DNA from: Eubacterium sp.
Lineage (GTDB): Bacteria > Bacillota > Clostridia > Lachnospirales > Lachnospiraceae
Reading direction: 5' to 3'
NCBI GenBank assembly: GCA_021769425.1
Contig: JAETSX010000049.1
Span: 1 to 64,000 of the forward strand
Length of the DNA: 64,000 nt
The first letter of the stretch is position 1; the number at the start of each line of letters is the position of its first letter. Made by a program: the position numbers and the translations under genes. The notes under the pieces are model-generated. The model did not search any database. It worked only from the letters and a program-made list of their open reading frames with translations, and was not told the origin of the DNA. This document shows, piece after piece, positions 27,267 through 36,330 of the stretch.

Positions 27267-28928
27267 TTAAATGTCTTCCGGCCGAATTGCATTGGGGATA
27301 TCGCTGAGCTGTTTCCATCTCTCTTCGCTGATCTGGTAGCCAGTCATCGGTCCGTGGTAATCATTCGGCGCATTGACAGCAGACAATACATGGAAATTGT
27401 CTCCAAAAATAGAAGCTGTATGGAGATAGTCACCTGCCACTTTCTGGCGAAGCATGTTGTAGATATTGTTTGCCACATCCGGGAATCCGGCTTTATCCAG
27501 AGCTTTTACAAAATCTACGCCTGTTACATTGCGTGCCATCATATCTTCAATTGCCTTCAAGTCTTCGTTAACGTTACGATCCGGCATATCATTAGAGCCG
27601 TTTGCATAAGTAGCTGCTTCCACTTCTGCATCTGTAATTGGAGGCAGACCCAATTCACGGAACAATCCCTGAAGCGCACGCGCTGCCTTATTGCGGGCTT
27701 TCAGAACATCCTCTTCACGTACCGGCTGCAGACCGCCGTCAATCTTCATATCGCGCTGGATAATATTCCAGTCGTCGTAATCTTCTGCATCCCAGTTGGA
27801 ACCTGCGAACATATTATCATAGTTCGGCGTAGCGGAATAACCGGAGCATATGTAGTCAGTTCCAGAGAAGAACTGCGGAACGCTGCGGGCTACACGGCGC
27901 AAATCGGAATGAGTAAAGGTCTGGTCATTGGAGGTGGTGGATTCCAAATCAAGCAGCATAGCAATCAAGTTCTCAGCAGCGATTGCACGGATACCGCCTG
28001 GTACGCCGGCCGGAACGCCTACACATGATACAGAACCGTTCTGTGTTCCCTGTACGCCTGCGCCCTTGGTGATTGCAAGGCAGCGAGCTTCCAGATACAG
28101 CATGGATTTGCCTTCTGCATAACCCATCTGAACTTCAGAACCTGTACCGGAGGTGAAACGCATCTTCAATCCGCGGCTTGCATAGCAGCTTGCCAGGAAT
28201 GCTTTTGAATAAGGAGTATCATCGCCGTCCATAAATACCGGCTCTGTACCATATACGGAAATTGTCTCAGCATAAGTGGTGAAACCGCGCATACCAAGCA
28301 TCAATTCTGTAGCTTCTTCCAAAGCGCACTGAGTCATAACTCCGGGACGTCCTACCTGAGCGCCGACCATAATAGCAATTGCATTAAAAGGCGCATAACG
28401 GGCAATACCAACCGTTGTCTCCATCTCTGCAAAACCGCGTACGCCGGCTTCAGCAGCGTCTGCAGCAATCTGAACAGGATTATCCTTTACGTTGGTAACA
28501 TGACACTGATTTGCAGGCATCAGGCGGGCACGCATCTTTGACATACCCATCATGATTTCTACAATTGTCATCTTTCCTACAACCTCTGTTAACTTAGCCG
28601 GGGTAATGGAAAGGGTAATATCCAGAATTTCTTTACGGGAAACATTGATATCCACAATCTTGCGGGCGATTTCCAAAGAATCCAGGGCCATAGCCTTCTC
28701 TGCATTCTCCAGGCGGATCGCATGATCTGCAATAAAAGTATCCAACATATCAAAATCAGCGCGGCACTTGCCGTCTAATTCTGTTACGCGGCCATTTTCA
28801 ATCTTGATGCTTGGGGTGGGATCGAAAGGGCTGTTCATGGCAATCAGACCAACTTCCGGCCACTCTTTGACGTAACCGTCCTGATTTACCGGGCGGTTCG
28901 CCAATACTTCAAAACGTTTAGATTTCAT
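27267..28928 (-). CDS. pduC: B12-dependent diol dehydratase large subunit PduC
   Basis: 553 residues, almost exactly the usual length. The catalytic TIM-barrel subunit dehydrates 1,2-propanediol to propionaldehyde with adenosylcobalamin. Familiar segments are MKSKRFEVLANRPVNQDG at the start, MSKMRARLMPANQCHVTN, YAETISVYGTEP, FTSGTGSEVQMGY and the C-terminal NDYHGPMTGYQIS. Glycerol dehydratases are close relatives, so propanediol is inferred mainly from the pduL/pduP/pduO context. RBS AAGGAG. Cytoplasmic, in the compartment lumen. Confidence 0.95.
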   Translation of the reverse strand: MKSKRFEVLANRPVNQDGYVKEWPEVGLIAMNSPFDPTPSIKIENGRVTELDGKCRADFDMLDTFIADHAIRLENAEKAMALDSLEIARKIVDINVSRKEILDITLSITPAKLTEVVGKMTIVEIMMGMSKMRARLMPANQCHVTNVKDNPVQIAADAAEAGVRGFAEMETTVGIARYAPFNAIAIMVGAQVGRPGVMTQCALEEATELMLGMRGFTTYAETISVYGTEPVFMDGDDTPYSKAFLASCYASRGLKMRFTSGTGSEVQMGYAEGKSMLYLEARCLAITKGAGVQGTQNGSVSCVGVPAGVPGGIRAIAAENLIAMLLDLESTTSNDQTFTHSDLRRVARSVPQFFSGTDYICSGYSATPNYDNMFAGSNWDAEDYDDWNIIQRDMKIDGGLQPVREEDVLKARNKAARALQGLFRELGLPPITDAEVEAATYANGSNDMPDRNVNEDLKAIEDMMARNVTGVDFVKALDKAGFPDVANNIYNMLRQKVAGDYLHTASIFGDNFHVLSAVNAPNDYHGPMTGYQISEERWKQLSDIPNAIRPEDI

Positions 28929-28949
28929 AGCTTACAGCTCCTTCCTGAA

Positions 28950-29759
28950 TTAAAGAATGTAAGGGGTAGTTGTTGATTTCAGTTCCTCATCCGGCGCCAA
29001 AGTCTTCAATAACTGAAGTCCAACGTCACGCGCTGCGATAATTGCCTGTTTTACTGCACCGGAATCTCCGGAGAAGAAATAATTCACTTCGTTAGAGAAG
29101 CTGGTTCCGCCGTTTCCTGGCGTTGCAAGAGTCACGCCATCAATGGTGGCAGCCTTGGAAGCAGCATCTGCTAAAACTACGCCGATACCAGCCGGAGCGC
29201 CTACTGTGATGCCGAAAGCCTTGCCGAGAGGCGCACCCCAAACTTTATTTAATACATAAGAAGCGCGGGCGCTGTACTGGAATTCCAGATGTCCTGCACT
29301 GTTGCCGTATACGTCGCCCATGGTACGAGGAATCTCACGCAGGCAAACTTCTACTGCACGGCGGGCGTCAGATACATCCTCAGCCCCGAAAATAATTAAA
29401 GAACCATGACCTGCTCCTCCTTCGGTGTCACGGGGGCACTCTACCAGAAGGCACTCACTGTTGGTTGCTTTTACTGCTTCATCCGCTGCAAAAATCTGCG
29501 GGCCTGCACCAACGCGGTCACTGATAATGCCGATTGCACGGTACTTTGGATCAATTTTAAGAGCTTCGTGAACCTGATGATCAAGGTTTGCGATAACCAG
29601 GCCAATGGTATGGCCCATTGTTGTGCCTACATACTCTGTCAGGTTGCATGCGGGCGAAGCTGCTGCAGCTGGTTCTTTGCAGCATTCTTCTGCAGGAGAA
29701 GCAATGGCTCCAAGCCTTTTCATAACTTCTTCCATGATGTTGTTATTCAATTCATCCAT
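28950..29759 (-). CDS. pduB: PduB tandem-BMC shell protein
   Basis: 269 residues with two BMC domains (about 45-145 and 155-260). VGTTMGHTIGLVIANLD and FGAEDVSDARRAVEV mark the first; FGITVGAPAGIGVVLADAAS and FSGDSGAVKQAIIAARD the second. PduB trimers form shell facets, and in Salmonella the PduB N-terminus links shell to cargo. Here the N-terminus has a similar helix (LNNNIMEEVMKRLGAI) followed by a Cys/Ala/Pro linker. Start at 29759 (MDELNN) from GGAGGG 7 nt upstream. Confidence 0.94.
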   Translation of the reverse strand: MDELNNNIMEEVMKRLGAIASPAEECCKEPAAAASPACNLTEYVGTTMGHTIGLVIANLDHQVHEALKIDPKYRAIGIISDRVGAGPQIFAADEAVKATNSECLLVECPRDTEGGAGHGSLIIFGAEDVSDARRAVEVCLREIPRTMGDVYGNSAGHLEFQYSARASYVLNKVWGAPLGKAFGITVGAPAGIGVVLADAASKAATIDGVTLATPGNGGTSFSNEVNYFFSGDSGAVKQAIIAARDVGLQLLKTLAPDEELKSTTTPYIL

Positions 29760-29840
29760 GTGTTTTCCCTCCAAAATAATATTTTTGCTATTTCAGCGTT
29801 CCCACAAAAACAGTGGGGTTACTCATAATGAATCCCGTAA

Positions 29841-30119
29841 TTATTCCATATGCGGAAGGATCTTCTCCACATCTGTATGCGGTCTCGGGATTACGTGGCA
29901 GGAAACAACTGTTCCAACTTTTTCAGCGGCAATAGATCCGGCATCAACGGATGCTTTTACTGCGCCTACGTCGCCGCGTACCATAACGGTAACCAAACCG
30001 GAACCGATCTTTTCATATCCGACCAGGGCAACGTTTGCAGATTTAACCATAGCATCGGCAGCTTCAATAGCGCCTACCAGACCCTTTGTCTCTACCATAC
30101 CAAGGGCTTCTCTTTGCAT
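29841..30119 (-). CDS. pduA: PduA-type hexameric BMC shell protein
   Basis: 92 residues, one BMC domain: [41 protein letters not shown] and the conserved [15 protein letters not shown] end. First gene of the operon, as in Salmonella. GSGL lines the pore through which propanediol enters in PduA. The ATG at 30119 has AAGGAGG 6 nt upstream; the in-frame extension further upstream lacks a ribosome site. Confidence 0.95.
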   Translation of the reverse strand: MQREALGMVETKGLVGAIEAADAMVKSANVALVGYEKIGSGLVTVMVRGDVGAVKASVDAGSIAAEKVGTVVSCHVIPRPHTDVEKILPHME

Positions 30120-30206
30120 TTTGATTCCTCCTTGTGATATACTGCGGCGCATCCGTCAGTTTGCTGCGGCATGCACGCGCAATTGGTTAATTTGTTGCTA
30201 TTTCCT

Positions 30207-30260
30207 ATTATACTAAAAACAGACTTGTACTTTCTTGTCGTTGTCAGAGACTTTTTTGTC
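30207..30260 (-). promoter_or_regulatory. Pdu operon promoter with tandem activator-type repeats
   Basis: Minus strand TATAAT (30207-30212) lies about 90 bp before pduA and has no good -35. Instead an 11-bp direct repeat, GACAAGAAAGT (30229-30239) and GACAAAAAAGT (30250-30260), occurs with a 21-bp period (two helical turns). The nearer copy covers the -35 position. This is the layout expected for an AraC-type activator that helps polymerase at a weak -35. The regulator encoded at 31514-32572 is the natural candidate. No cobalamin riboswitch was seen here. Confidence 0.6.
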
Positions 30261-30373
30261 TAATATTTTGTTTATTTTGCACAATTATTCCGTTCTGTAC
30301 AAAAAAGAGTTTTTGCAATCAGTACATTTTTCCCAGATACCGCCCCGCTGCAGAAATTTTCCTGCTGCAGACA

Positions 30374-30419
30374 ATAAAAACCGGCGTCCCCGCCTGTACC
30401 TGTAAGGCAGAGCCGCCGG
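30374..30419 (-). terminator. terminator after the pduQ remnant
   Basis: On the minus strand CCGGCG and CGCCGG (30414-30419 with 30381-30386) and the inner GCCTT/AGGC pairs form a GC-rich hairpin, followed by TTTTTATT. It separates the regulator/pduQ transcript from the main Pdu operon. Confidence 0.75.
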
Positions 30420-30437
30420 CTCCATATTCTATAAACT

Positions 30438-31441
30438 TTAACCCGTAATCTGTTTCAGAAGAGCCGCCATTTCTTCTTCACTGGCTCTGCGGGGGTTAGT
30501 GGCATATGTGGCGTCTGCAAGAGCCGCTGCCACAAGCTCTTTCTGAAGCCCCCTGACTTCTGCCAAATCCGCACCCCATTCCTTGAGCGTGGCAGGAATC
30601 TTTAACGAGCGGTTCAAACGTTCTATCTCACGAATCAGATTGGACACTCCAAGCCGGACATTGGCAGCCGGAAAGTCCATAATTTTTGCGATCCTCTGAT
30701 ACTTTCTTGCTGCCACAGAGTATTCTCCGCCCACCACATGGGACAAGTCCAGGAGGCATTCTGCATCTTCGTCCGTGCAAGCAAATCCCCGCCGTCTTTA
30801 TAGGCCAAAGGTAAAAACCGGAACACCAGGGAAATGGCCTTCTCACACATTGCATCAGAAAAATCATTGGCATTGGTCGATACATAAGCTTCCAGGGCAT
30901 GGGTGAGCACATCCATACCGGCATCCGCTGTAACAGAGGCCGGAGCACTGGCCGTAAGATAAGGATCTAAAATTGCCACCGGCGGGCGCAGCGCCTGACT
31001 GTCCAAGGGATACTTGACCCCTCTGGCGCTGTCAGTAATCACAGCATAGTCTGTAACTTCAGAACCGGTGCCGCTGGTGGTAGGCACGGCAAAACATTCC
31101 ATCTTGTCTGTCTCAATCTGAAGAACTTTCTTGGCAATGGCACGGATAGCCTTAGCCGCATCTATTGTGGAGCCGCCGCCCACGGCAATCACAGTCTCCG
31201 CCTGACATTCCTCAAAAGCCTTCACGCCGGCAGCCACCACCTCAATGGGCGGATCCGGCACCACGCCGTCAAATACGGTAACTTCACATCTGGTCAAATA
31301 AGAAACCACTCTCTCTATTGCCCCAATCTGCACCATAAAACGATCTGTAACAATAAGAACTCTCCGTTCTTCCACCCGGCGCAGACGTTCCAGCGCGCCC
31401 TCCCCAAAAAATATCCTGGTACTGAAACTAAATTCCTGCAT
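30438..31441 (-). pseudogene. pduQ: pduQ-type iron alcohol dehydrogenase, internal deletion
   Basis: Residues 1-231 (31441 to about 30750) are a good group III alcohol dehydrogenase: AVGGGSTIDAAKAI (NAD site), PTTSGTGSEVTDYAVI, and the first two iron ligands D and H in DAGMDVLTHALEAY. The reading then leaves frame. A second frame (about 30750 to 30438) resumes with YSVAARKYQRIAKIMDF and runs to the normal C-terminus. About 40-50 residues between are missing, the stretch that in this family holds the last two iron ligands (SMAH and HIPHG histidines). No active enzyme is possible. Start supported by GGAGG at 7 nt spacing. Confidence 0.88.
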
Positions 31442-31513
31442 CACAACCTCCATTCTGCTGCCAACGCCTGCAGACACAGTTTTACCTTCTCCTAAATTGT
31501 CTGAGCTGCACTT

Positions 31514-32572
31514 TCAGACAGTCTTCCCACCGCAATATATCTCCCGGTACTCTGTGGGCGTCATCCCCACTTTGCGTTTAAAAGCCTTGCTGAAATAATT
31601 GGCCTCGCTGTAAGAAAGCTCATAGGCAATGCTGATGACAGGCATGTCCGTGTCCACAAGCATTTCCCGAGCAATCTCAATTTTACAATCTGTCACATAC
31701 GTAATGAAATTGACCCCGGCAATTTTCTTAAAAACTCTGCTGAAATAATAAGAACTCATATTCGCATATTCCGCGGCCTGATCCAGGCTGATGCCGCTCT
31801 TAATGTTGCGGTCGATATAATTAAGCATCCTCTGCTCGCTGCCGACCTGATAACTGGAATCCTCAGCAAACACATCAAAAATAACGTTAAGCATCTTTTT
31901 CAGTACAAGATACGCGTCATATTTCTGCGTCTGCTGATCATACCGAAGCTTAAACTTCTCCATAATACCCGCCAGCTTCATCTGGACCGCAGGCCCCAGG
32001 GGATCTCCCAACTGCACAAGCCCCTCGGCAAACCGAAGCGCCTGGAACCGGATTACACTTTTATTATGGATTTCTTTATGAAGAGAATCAAGGTAATCTT
32101 TTGCAACATCTGTGCACTTTTTATAACAGAAGGCACGCATCTGCTCAGCCAGAAGCTTCAAATACTTCTCCCTTCGCTGCTGTTCCCTGTCATCCGACAC
32201 AAGAGAGGAATCCCGCTTCAGCGCGCGGACGGCTGCCAGAAGCCATGCCGGGCGGCAGGGTTTCAGCAGGTAATCCTGCAGCCCCAGACGCCAAACATGA
32301 GGAGCAATGTCAGCGCGGACGCCTACGGAAGTAACCAGAATCGGAGTGTCCGGCGACACCTGCCTGGCATGTGCCAGCATATCACAGCGGCGCAAATCAA
32401 ATTTCGGCACATCTGCAATCAGCAAATCCACATTCCCTTCCCGCATCAGCCTTACAGCCGACTCTTCTTCCGAAGCAAGGACAATCTCCGCTGAATCCAG
32501 TCCTTCCGACAGAATACTTCTGGTAATCTCCCGCTCCAGCTGGTTTTCATTCAGTACTAAAATCTGGCCCAT
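31514..32572 (-). CDS. AraC-type response regulator, probable Pdu activator
   Basis: 352 residues. The N-terminal receiver (1-120) keeps the phospho-acceptor Asp (VDLLIADVPKFD), Thr (ILVTSVG) and Lys (YLLKPCRP), but the usual acidic pair reads NE (LVLNENQLE). Middle helices (about 130-245) connect to two AraC helix-turn-helices (about 250-350: ISLDQAAEYANMSSYYFSRVFKK and SIAYELSYSEANYFSKAFKRKVGMTPTEYR region). It is 15 bp downstream of the PocR sensor and beside the Pdu promoter, so control of pdu is inferred. RBS AAGGAGG. Confidence 0.85.
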   Translation of the reverse strand: MGQILVLNENQLEREITRSILSEGLDSAEIVLASEEESAVRLMREGNVDLLIADVPKFDLRRCDMLAHARQVSPDTPILVTSVGVRADIAPHVWRLGLQDYLLKPCRPAWLLAAVRALKRDSSLVSDDREQQRREKYLKLLAEQMRAFCYKKCTDVAKDYLDSLHKEIHNKSVIRFQALRFAEGLVQLGDPLGPAVQMKLAGIMEKFKLRYDQQTQKYDAYLVLKKMLNVIFDVFAEDSSYQVGSEQRMLNYIDRNIKSGISLDQAAEYANMSSYYFSRVFKKIAGVNFITYVTDCKIEIAREMLVDTDMPVISIAYELSYSEANYFSKAFKRKVGMTPTEYREIYCGGKTV

Positions 32573-32587
32573 ATGCTGTATACCTCC

Positions 32588-33823
32588 TTATCCTTCCTTT
32601 TTCTGCGGCAGACGGAAGCTAATCATGTATCCTGCCTTTCCATCCTTTCTGGGACTGACAGAAAGGCCGCACCTTTTTCCAAAAATCCTCTTCAGGCTCC
32701 GATCCGAGTCATGAAGGGAAAAACCTTCCTCCTGGGAAGAAGCGCCCACCTGTGCATCCATTTCCTCTAATGTGATTCCCTCATTATTGCTGACCACCTG
32801 AATAATCACATCCCCCTGGTCTCCCTCAGCAAATATTTCTATCTCACGCTTCTCTCCTGCCCCGAATCCCTGAACGGACAGTCCCACTAACGGTTCCATC
32901 ACCATATAAGGACAATTCACATCCCAGAATTCCTTCGGTACAGAAATGCTGTAATGAAGCGCATCTCCCTCCCATGCCTTCTGAATACGCAACAGGGCGC
33001 CGACATAACTCAGTTCTTCCCCCAGCGTGGAAATCTCATGATCCGACTCCGTAACGTAGCGCATAATATCTGCAAAATCATAGGCTGCAGCCTCAGTTTT
33101 CACTGCTTTTTCCTGAAAAGCAAGCTGAGAAATAACGTTCATCACAAAGAAAAAATAACGAAACCTTCCCTGCTGTTTCATATTGGCAAGTTCACGTTTT
33201 TGAAATGAAAACTCCATATTTGAGTAAGATTTCCATTCCTCCACCGGTTCCATGCCTGCCACTTCCAGATCCCGATCTGCCTGTCTGCCTGTCTGCATCA
33301 TAAATAAAATCAAATCATGCAGCAACGTTACCGCTGATTTAATCTTCTCATAGGAAACCCTCTGTGTCTCATTGTAAGCTTCCTCCAAAACCTTATCCTC
33401 GCGCCAGTTCTTCTTGACAGGCAGAATATCCTCCAGTTCCTCTTTCTCATCCCGGCTTAACCGTATCTGCCCGCCCATCAGCGAACCCATATAAATTCCA
33501 TCGTAAATCAGCGGCAGCGCAAAATCCACCAACCCTGCATGGCAGCGGTAAATATAAGGCCTGCCGGTAATTGCAGCCTGAAGGCCGCCATGGGCATCAC
33601 ACTGCTTGCACATTTCAAAAAAATCCTGATGCTTGCGCCCCATCTGGCAATAGGGGGTAAAGCCGCTGTAATGTGTGATTGGACACCCCCGATAGTCCAC
33701 TGTCACAAAAGCCAGCCCCATAGCCCTGGAACAATCATCCTGAAGCATTTGCAATAAACCAATGTCAATATAATCGGATATTTTTTTCGATACTTTCTGC
33801 GATTCTTTCACCATTAATCCCAT
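32588..33823 (-). CDS. PocR-domain sensor with degenerate (pseudo)histidine kinase
   Basis: 411 residues, no membrane helix. Residues about 15-165 form a PocR-type ligand domain (GLAFVTVDYRGCPITHYSGF, CKQCDAHGGLQAA, YRCHAGLVDFALPL, YMGSLMGGQI), a family tied to sensing of propanediol-like small molecules. Residues about 205-405 align with LytS/YesM-type kinases, but KQQGRFRYFFFVMNVIS replaces the QxQINPHFLFNxLNxI box, so the phospho-His is Arg. The N-box PLVENAIxHG reads PLVGLSVQG and the DNGxG box reads SNNEG. Phosphotransfer and ATP binding therefore look lost. A later ATG (MVKES, fourth codon) is also possible. Confidence 0.85.
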   Translation of the reverse strand: MGLMVKESQKVSKKISDYIDIGLLQMLQDDCSRAMGLAFVTVDYRGCPITHYSGFTPYCQMGRKHQDFFEMCKQCDAHGGLQAAITGRPYIYRCHAGLVDFALPLIYDGIYMGSLMGGQIRLSRDEKEELEDILPVKKNWREDKVLEEAYNETQRVSYEKIKSAVTLLHDLILFMMQTGRQADRDLEVAGMEPVEEWKSYSNMEFSFQKRELANMKQQGRFRYFFFVMNVISQLAFQEKAVKTEAAAYDFADIMRYVTESDHEISTLGEELSYVGALLRIQKAWEGDALHYSISVPKEFWDVNCPYMVMEPLVGLSVQGFGAGEKREIEIFAEGDQGDVIIQVVSNNEGITLEEMDAQVGASSQEEGFSLHDSDRSLKRIFGKRCGLSVSPRKDGKAGYMISFRLPQKKEG

Positions 33824-34333
33824 CTCCCAGTATAATCCCCACCTTCAATAGCTGCGGATTTTCCGCAAAATATTATGCCGCAGCCTGCATGAATCATTCC
33901 TAATGTTTTTATTATAACAAAAAAATCCCATCCATACAATTCTTTTTCTGGCCCCGGCATAACTTTTTGTCTTTCCTCCCAAGGGCCTTCGGAATCTTAA
34001 TCTTTTCCTGCCGGCAAATAAGAGCCTTAAAGGAAAGATGCAAAGCATTATAAAGCATGCAGCCATTTCTGTTTCCGTATGGGAACAAAACGCCGCCTGC
34101 CTGCTGCAAGTAATTATAGCAAAATATTACAGACAAATTATTATATTTTTATATTGCAGAGGAATTTTTTATCAAAAAGTAGACTGGCTGCAGAACGTAA
34201 AAAAACGCTGACATCTTCGGAAACTCTTTTAAAGATCCAAATAGAAAAACGCCGTTTCCCCGAACCCGATAAATATGGATTCTGAAAAACAGCGTATCGT
34301 ATGGTTATTTCCATATTTCAAGCAAAACTTTGC
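33824..34333. other. intergenic region upstream of the PocR sensor
   Basis: 510 bp with no supported gene. It holds the promoter listed at 33911-33939. At the far end is a 16-bp palindrome AAGCAAAACTTTGCTT (34320-34335) next to the TPM-protein stop, perhaps a weak terminator for the 34-38 kb cluster. Nothing else is recognised. Confidence 0.5.
33911..33939 (-). promoter_or_regulatory. probable promoter of the PocR sensor/regulator genes
   Basis: Minus strand TTGTAT (33934-33939), 17 bp, TATAAT (33911-33916), about 90 bp before the sensor start. The -35 is imperfect. Confidence 0.5.
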
Positions 34334-35152
34334 TTAAAATTTTCCGCCTCCCCCTCCATGGGTTGTACCAGAAGAAGAGGTATGAGTTTTTGAACCGCCA
34401 GAACTTCCGGAATTTCCGGAATCCTCAGGTTTCGGCCTCTCCCGGCGGTCAACTTTTTTATACAGAAACAAGTCTTTCTCTTTTGTCAGCCTCATGCTTC
34501 CTTCCTTCACATAACTGTCTGCCACTAACTGGCTGTGAACGCTTTTCAGCTGACCTTTCATAATCCCTGTCGCAATCAATGATATCACAAAGGACGCACC
34601 CAATGCAATAATTAGGCACCCAAAAGGATCGAATGGCTCTTCGGGCATATGATCCACGTCATAAGGTTCCCCTGTCTTTGCCTGCGTAATAAATTCATCA
34701 CACAGCTCAGCGAATGTTGTAAATGCCGCCGCATATTCCCCTCCGCTCAGATCATCTATAAACTGCTCCGCTATATATTCCCGTCCCGCATCTGTAATTG
34801 CCGTGATTCCATAACCGGTTGTTGATATGTACCAGTCCCTTTCCCCCATGCTGATTAAGAATAATATTCCGTCTTTCTCAGCTCCGAATCCATAGCCATT
34901 GTAATCGTAGAAATCATCTGCATATTCCATGGCCGTCATCCCCTCAAGGGAATTCACCGCCGCCACTACAATATCCACCTTCTGCCTTTCGCTGATCTCA
35001 TCCAGTTTGCTTTCCAAATCCGCCTCCTCACTGTCTGAAAGCAGGTCAGGTTCATCTAAGAGCCTTGCCACATTACTTTCGGCAAATACGGGAATCGCTG
35101 AAATCACGGATAAAAGCAGTGCAAAAAATATAGTAAATACTCTCTTTTTCAT
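34334..35152 (-). CDS. TPM-domain membrane protein (YdjH/YgcG-like)
   Basis: 272 residues. Signal peptide 1-24 (FALLLSVISAIPVFAES), an extracytoplasmic TPM domain (about 28-150: LLSDSEEADLESKLDEIS, FLISMGERDWYISTTGYG, FIDDLSGGEY), one membrane helix (about 182-202) and a Ser/Gly-rich end (TTHGGGGGKF). Bacillus subtilis YdjH has the same family domain and sits with YdjG and YdjI as here. RBS AGGAGGG. It lies 12 bp from the zinc-ribbon gene. Likely a membrane-stress complex subunit; inferred from synteny. Confidence 0.8.
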   Translation of the reverse strand: MKKRVFTIFFALLLSVISAIPVFAESNVARLLDEPDLLSDSEEADLESKLDEISERQKVDIVVAAVNSLEGMTAMEYADDFYDYNGYGFGAEKDGILFLISMGERDWYISTTGYGITAITDAGREYIAEQFIDDLSGGEYAAAFTTFAELCDEFITQAKTGEPYDVDHMPEEPFDPFGCLIIALGASFVISLIATGIMKGQLKSVHSQLVADSYVKEGSMRLTKEKDLFLYKKVDRRERPKPEDSGNSGSSGGSKTHTSSSGTTHGGGGGKF

Positions 35153-35164
35153 TTTTCTGCCCTC

Positions 35165-36250
35165 CTATATTATCCAGATCAGGTAGAGAGCAATATAGAA
35201 TACTGCACCTATGATACCTGTCAGTCCAAACAGCCATTTCTTGTAAGCAGCCTTATCCAGCGGCAAATCACCTACCATTTTTCCGCTTTGCCCATTCATG
35301 GCAAAGAGATAGTTTTTGCCTTTCCAGTCAGTGCTTAGAATCCAAACGGGGAAAAGTGCGTACTTTACCTTACCATTTTGCAATTGGATACTGCCTGCCT
35401 CTTTTGTAACCGATGAATATCCTTTTACCGTCGCATCAAAAGCTCTTTCCGTACTTTTCCGGATCCGCTCATTGGCACGCTTTTCACTTTTTTTAGCGTC
35501 CACATCATACTTATCCGCCAAAAAACCCGCCAGATATGCCGTCTGAAAATCCACCGCCTCTGAGAAATCAAAAGGTTCCAGGGATTCCATCAAATCATCC
35601 GGCATTTTTACTGAACCATCCACAGGAACTCTCTCAAACTCAAGATTTCCTCCTCTGCTTACAGCATAATAACTGGTTTCTGTATAATTATATTTGTCGT
35701 CACTCCATATTCGGGTCTTAGTGGCTTTATAACGCATATTTACATCAGCGTTGGCGTCAAACAGCCAGAAAGGCACATAGATGCCTTTCACTTCATTGAT
35801 ATGGTTCTGTTCCTTGAACACTTTGGGAAGCAGCCGCTTTCCTTCATAATGTTTCTTAAGGGCCATTTTTGCTTCATTTTTATCCAGTTTAAAGGGAATC
35901 ACATAATCCGGTTTCAGGACTCCTTGAAGCTGCCCCATCATTACAACGGGATTTCCGCAAAATGGGCAGGATGATGCCGCCGTATTTTCATCACATGCAA
36001 TTTCACCGCCGCAGGAACGGCAGACATAGGAACGCAGTCCCTTTGCCTCGCTGTCCTGCCATTCAGTTCCGGCAGACATGTCCCATTCCATATTATCCGC
36101 CTGTTCGTCTTTTAATTCTTTGTCATAATTTGCCAATGTTTCCATCTCAAATTCTGTGTCACAATAAGGGCACTTCATCTTTTGTATCGTACTGTCAAAA
36201 GCAATTGCTCCGCCGCAGCAAGGACATTTATACTCTTGTAACGCCGCCAT
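35165..36250 (-). CDS. zinc-ribbon membrane protein (YdjG-like)
   Basis: 361 residues. Two N-terminal zinc ribbons (CPCCGGAIAFD...CPYCDTEF and CRSCGGEIACD...CPFCGNPVV), then a soluble domain with IPFKLDKNEAKMALKKHY and YVPFWLFDANADVNMRY, and a C-terminal membrane helix (about 338-360). Such proteins are often misannotated as TFIIB-like or primosomal; B. subtilis YdjG is the best parallel. Start at 36250 from AGGAGG 6 nt upstream. Confidence 0.78.
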   Translation of the reverse strand: MAALQEYKCPCCGGAIAFDSTIQKMKCPYCDTEFEMETLANYDKELKDEQADNMEWDMSAGTEWQDSEAKGLRSYVCRSCGGEIACDENTAASSCPFCGNPVVMMGQLQGVLKPDYVIPFKLDKNEAKMALKKHYEGKRLLPKVFKEQNHINEVKGIYVPFWLFDANADVNMRYKATKTRIWSDDKYNYTETSYYAVSRGGNLEFERVPVDGSVKMPDDLMESLEPFDFSEAVDFQTAYLAGFLADKYDVDAKKSEKRANERIRKSTERAFDATVKGYSSVTKEAGSIQLQNGKVKYALFPVWILSTDWKGKNYLFAMNGQSGKMVGDLPLDKAAYKKWLFGLTGIIGAVFYIALYLIWII

Positions 36251-36330
36251 TCCATTCCTCCTGTTATTCTTCTGTCTTGCAATATATTGCATAATATGTA
36301 ATCATTCAGACAAGCCGTCCCGCCGGATAA

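Noticed and set aside
26895-28028. 377-codon plus-strand open frame over pduD and pduC
   Set aside because: Antisense shadow of highly conserved dehydratase genes.
30120-30437. cobalamin riboswitch or EutV-type antiterminator hairpins before pduA
   Set aside because: I looked for a B12-box-like segment and paired hairpins and saw neither; only the direct repeat, the -10 and the upstream terminator.
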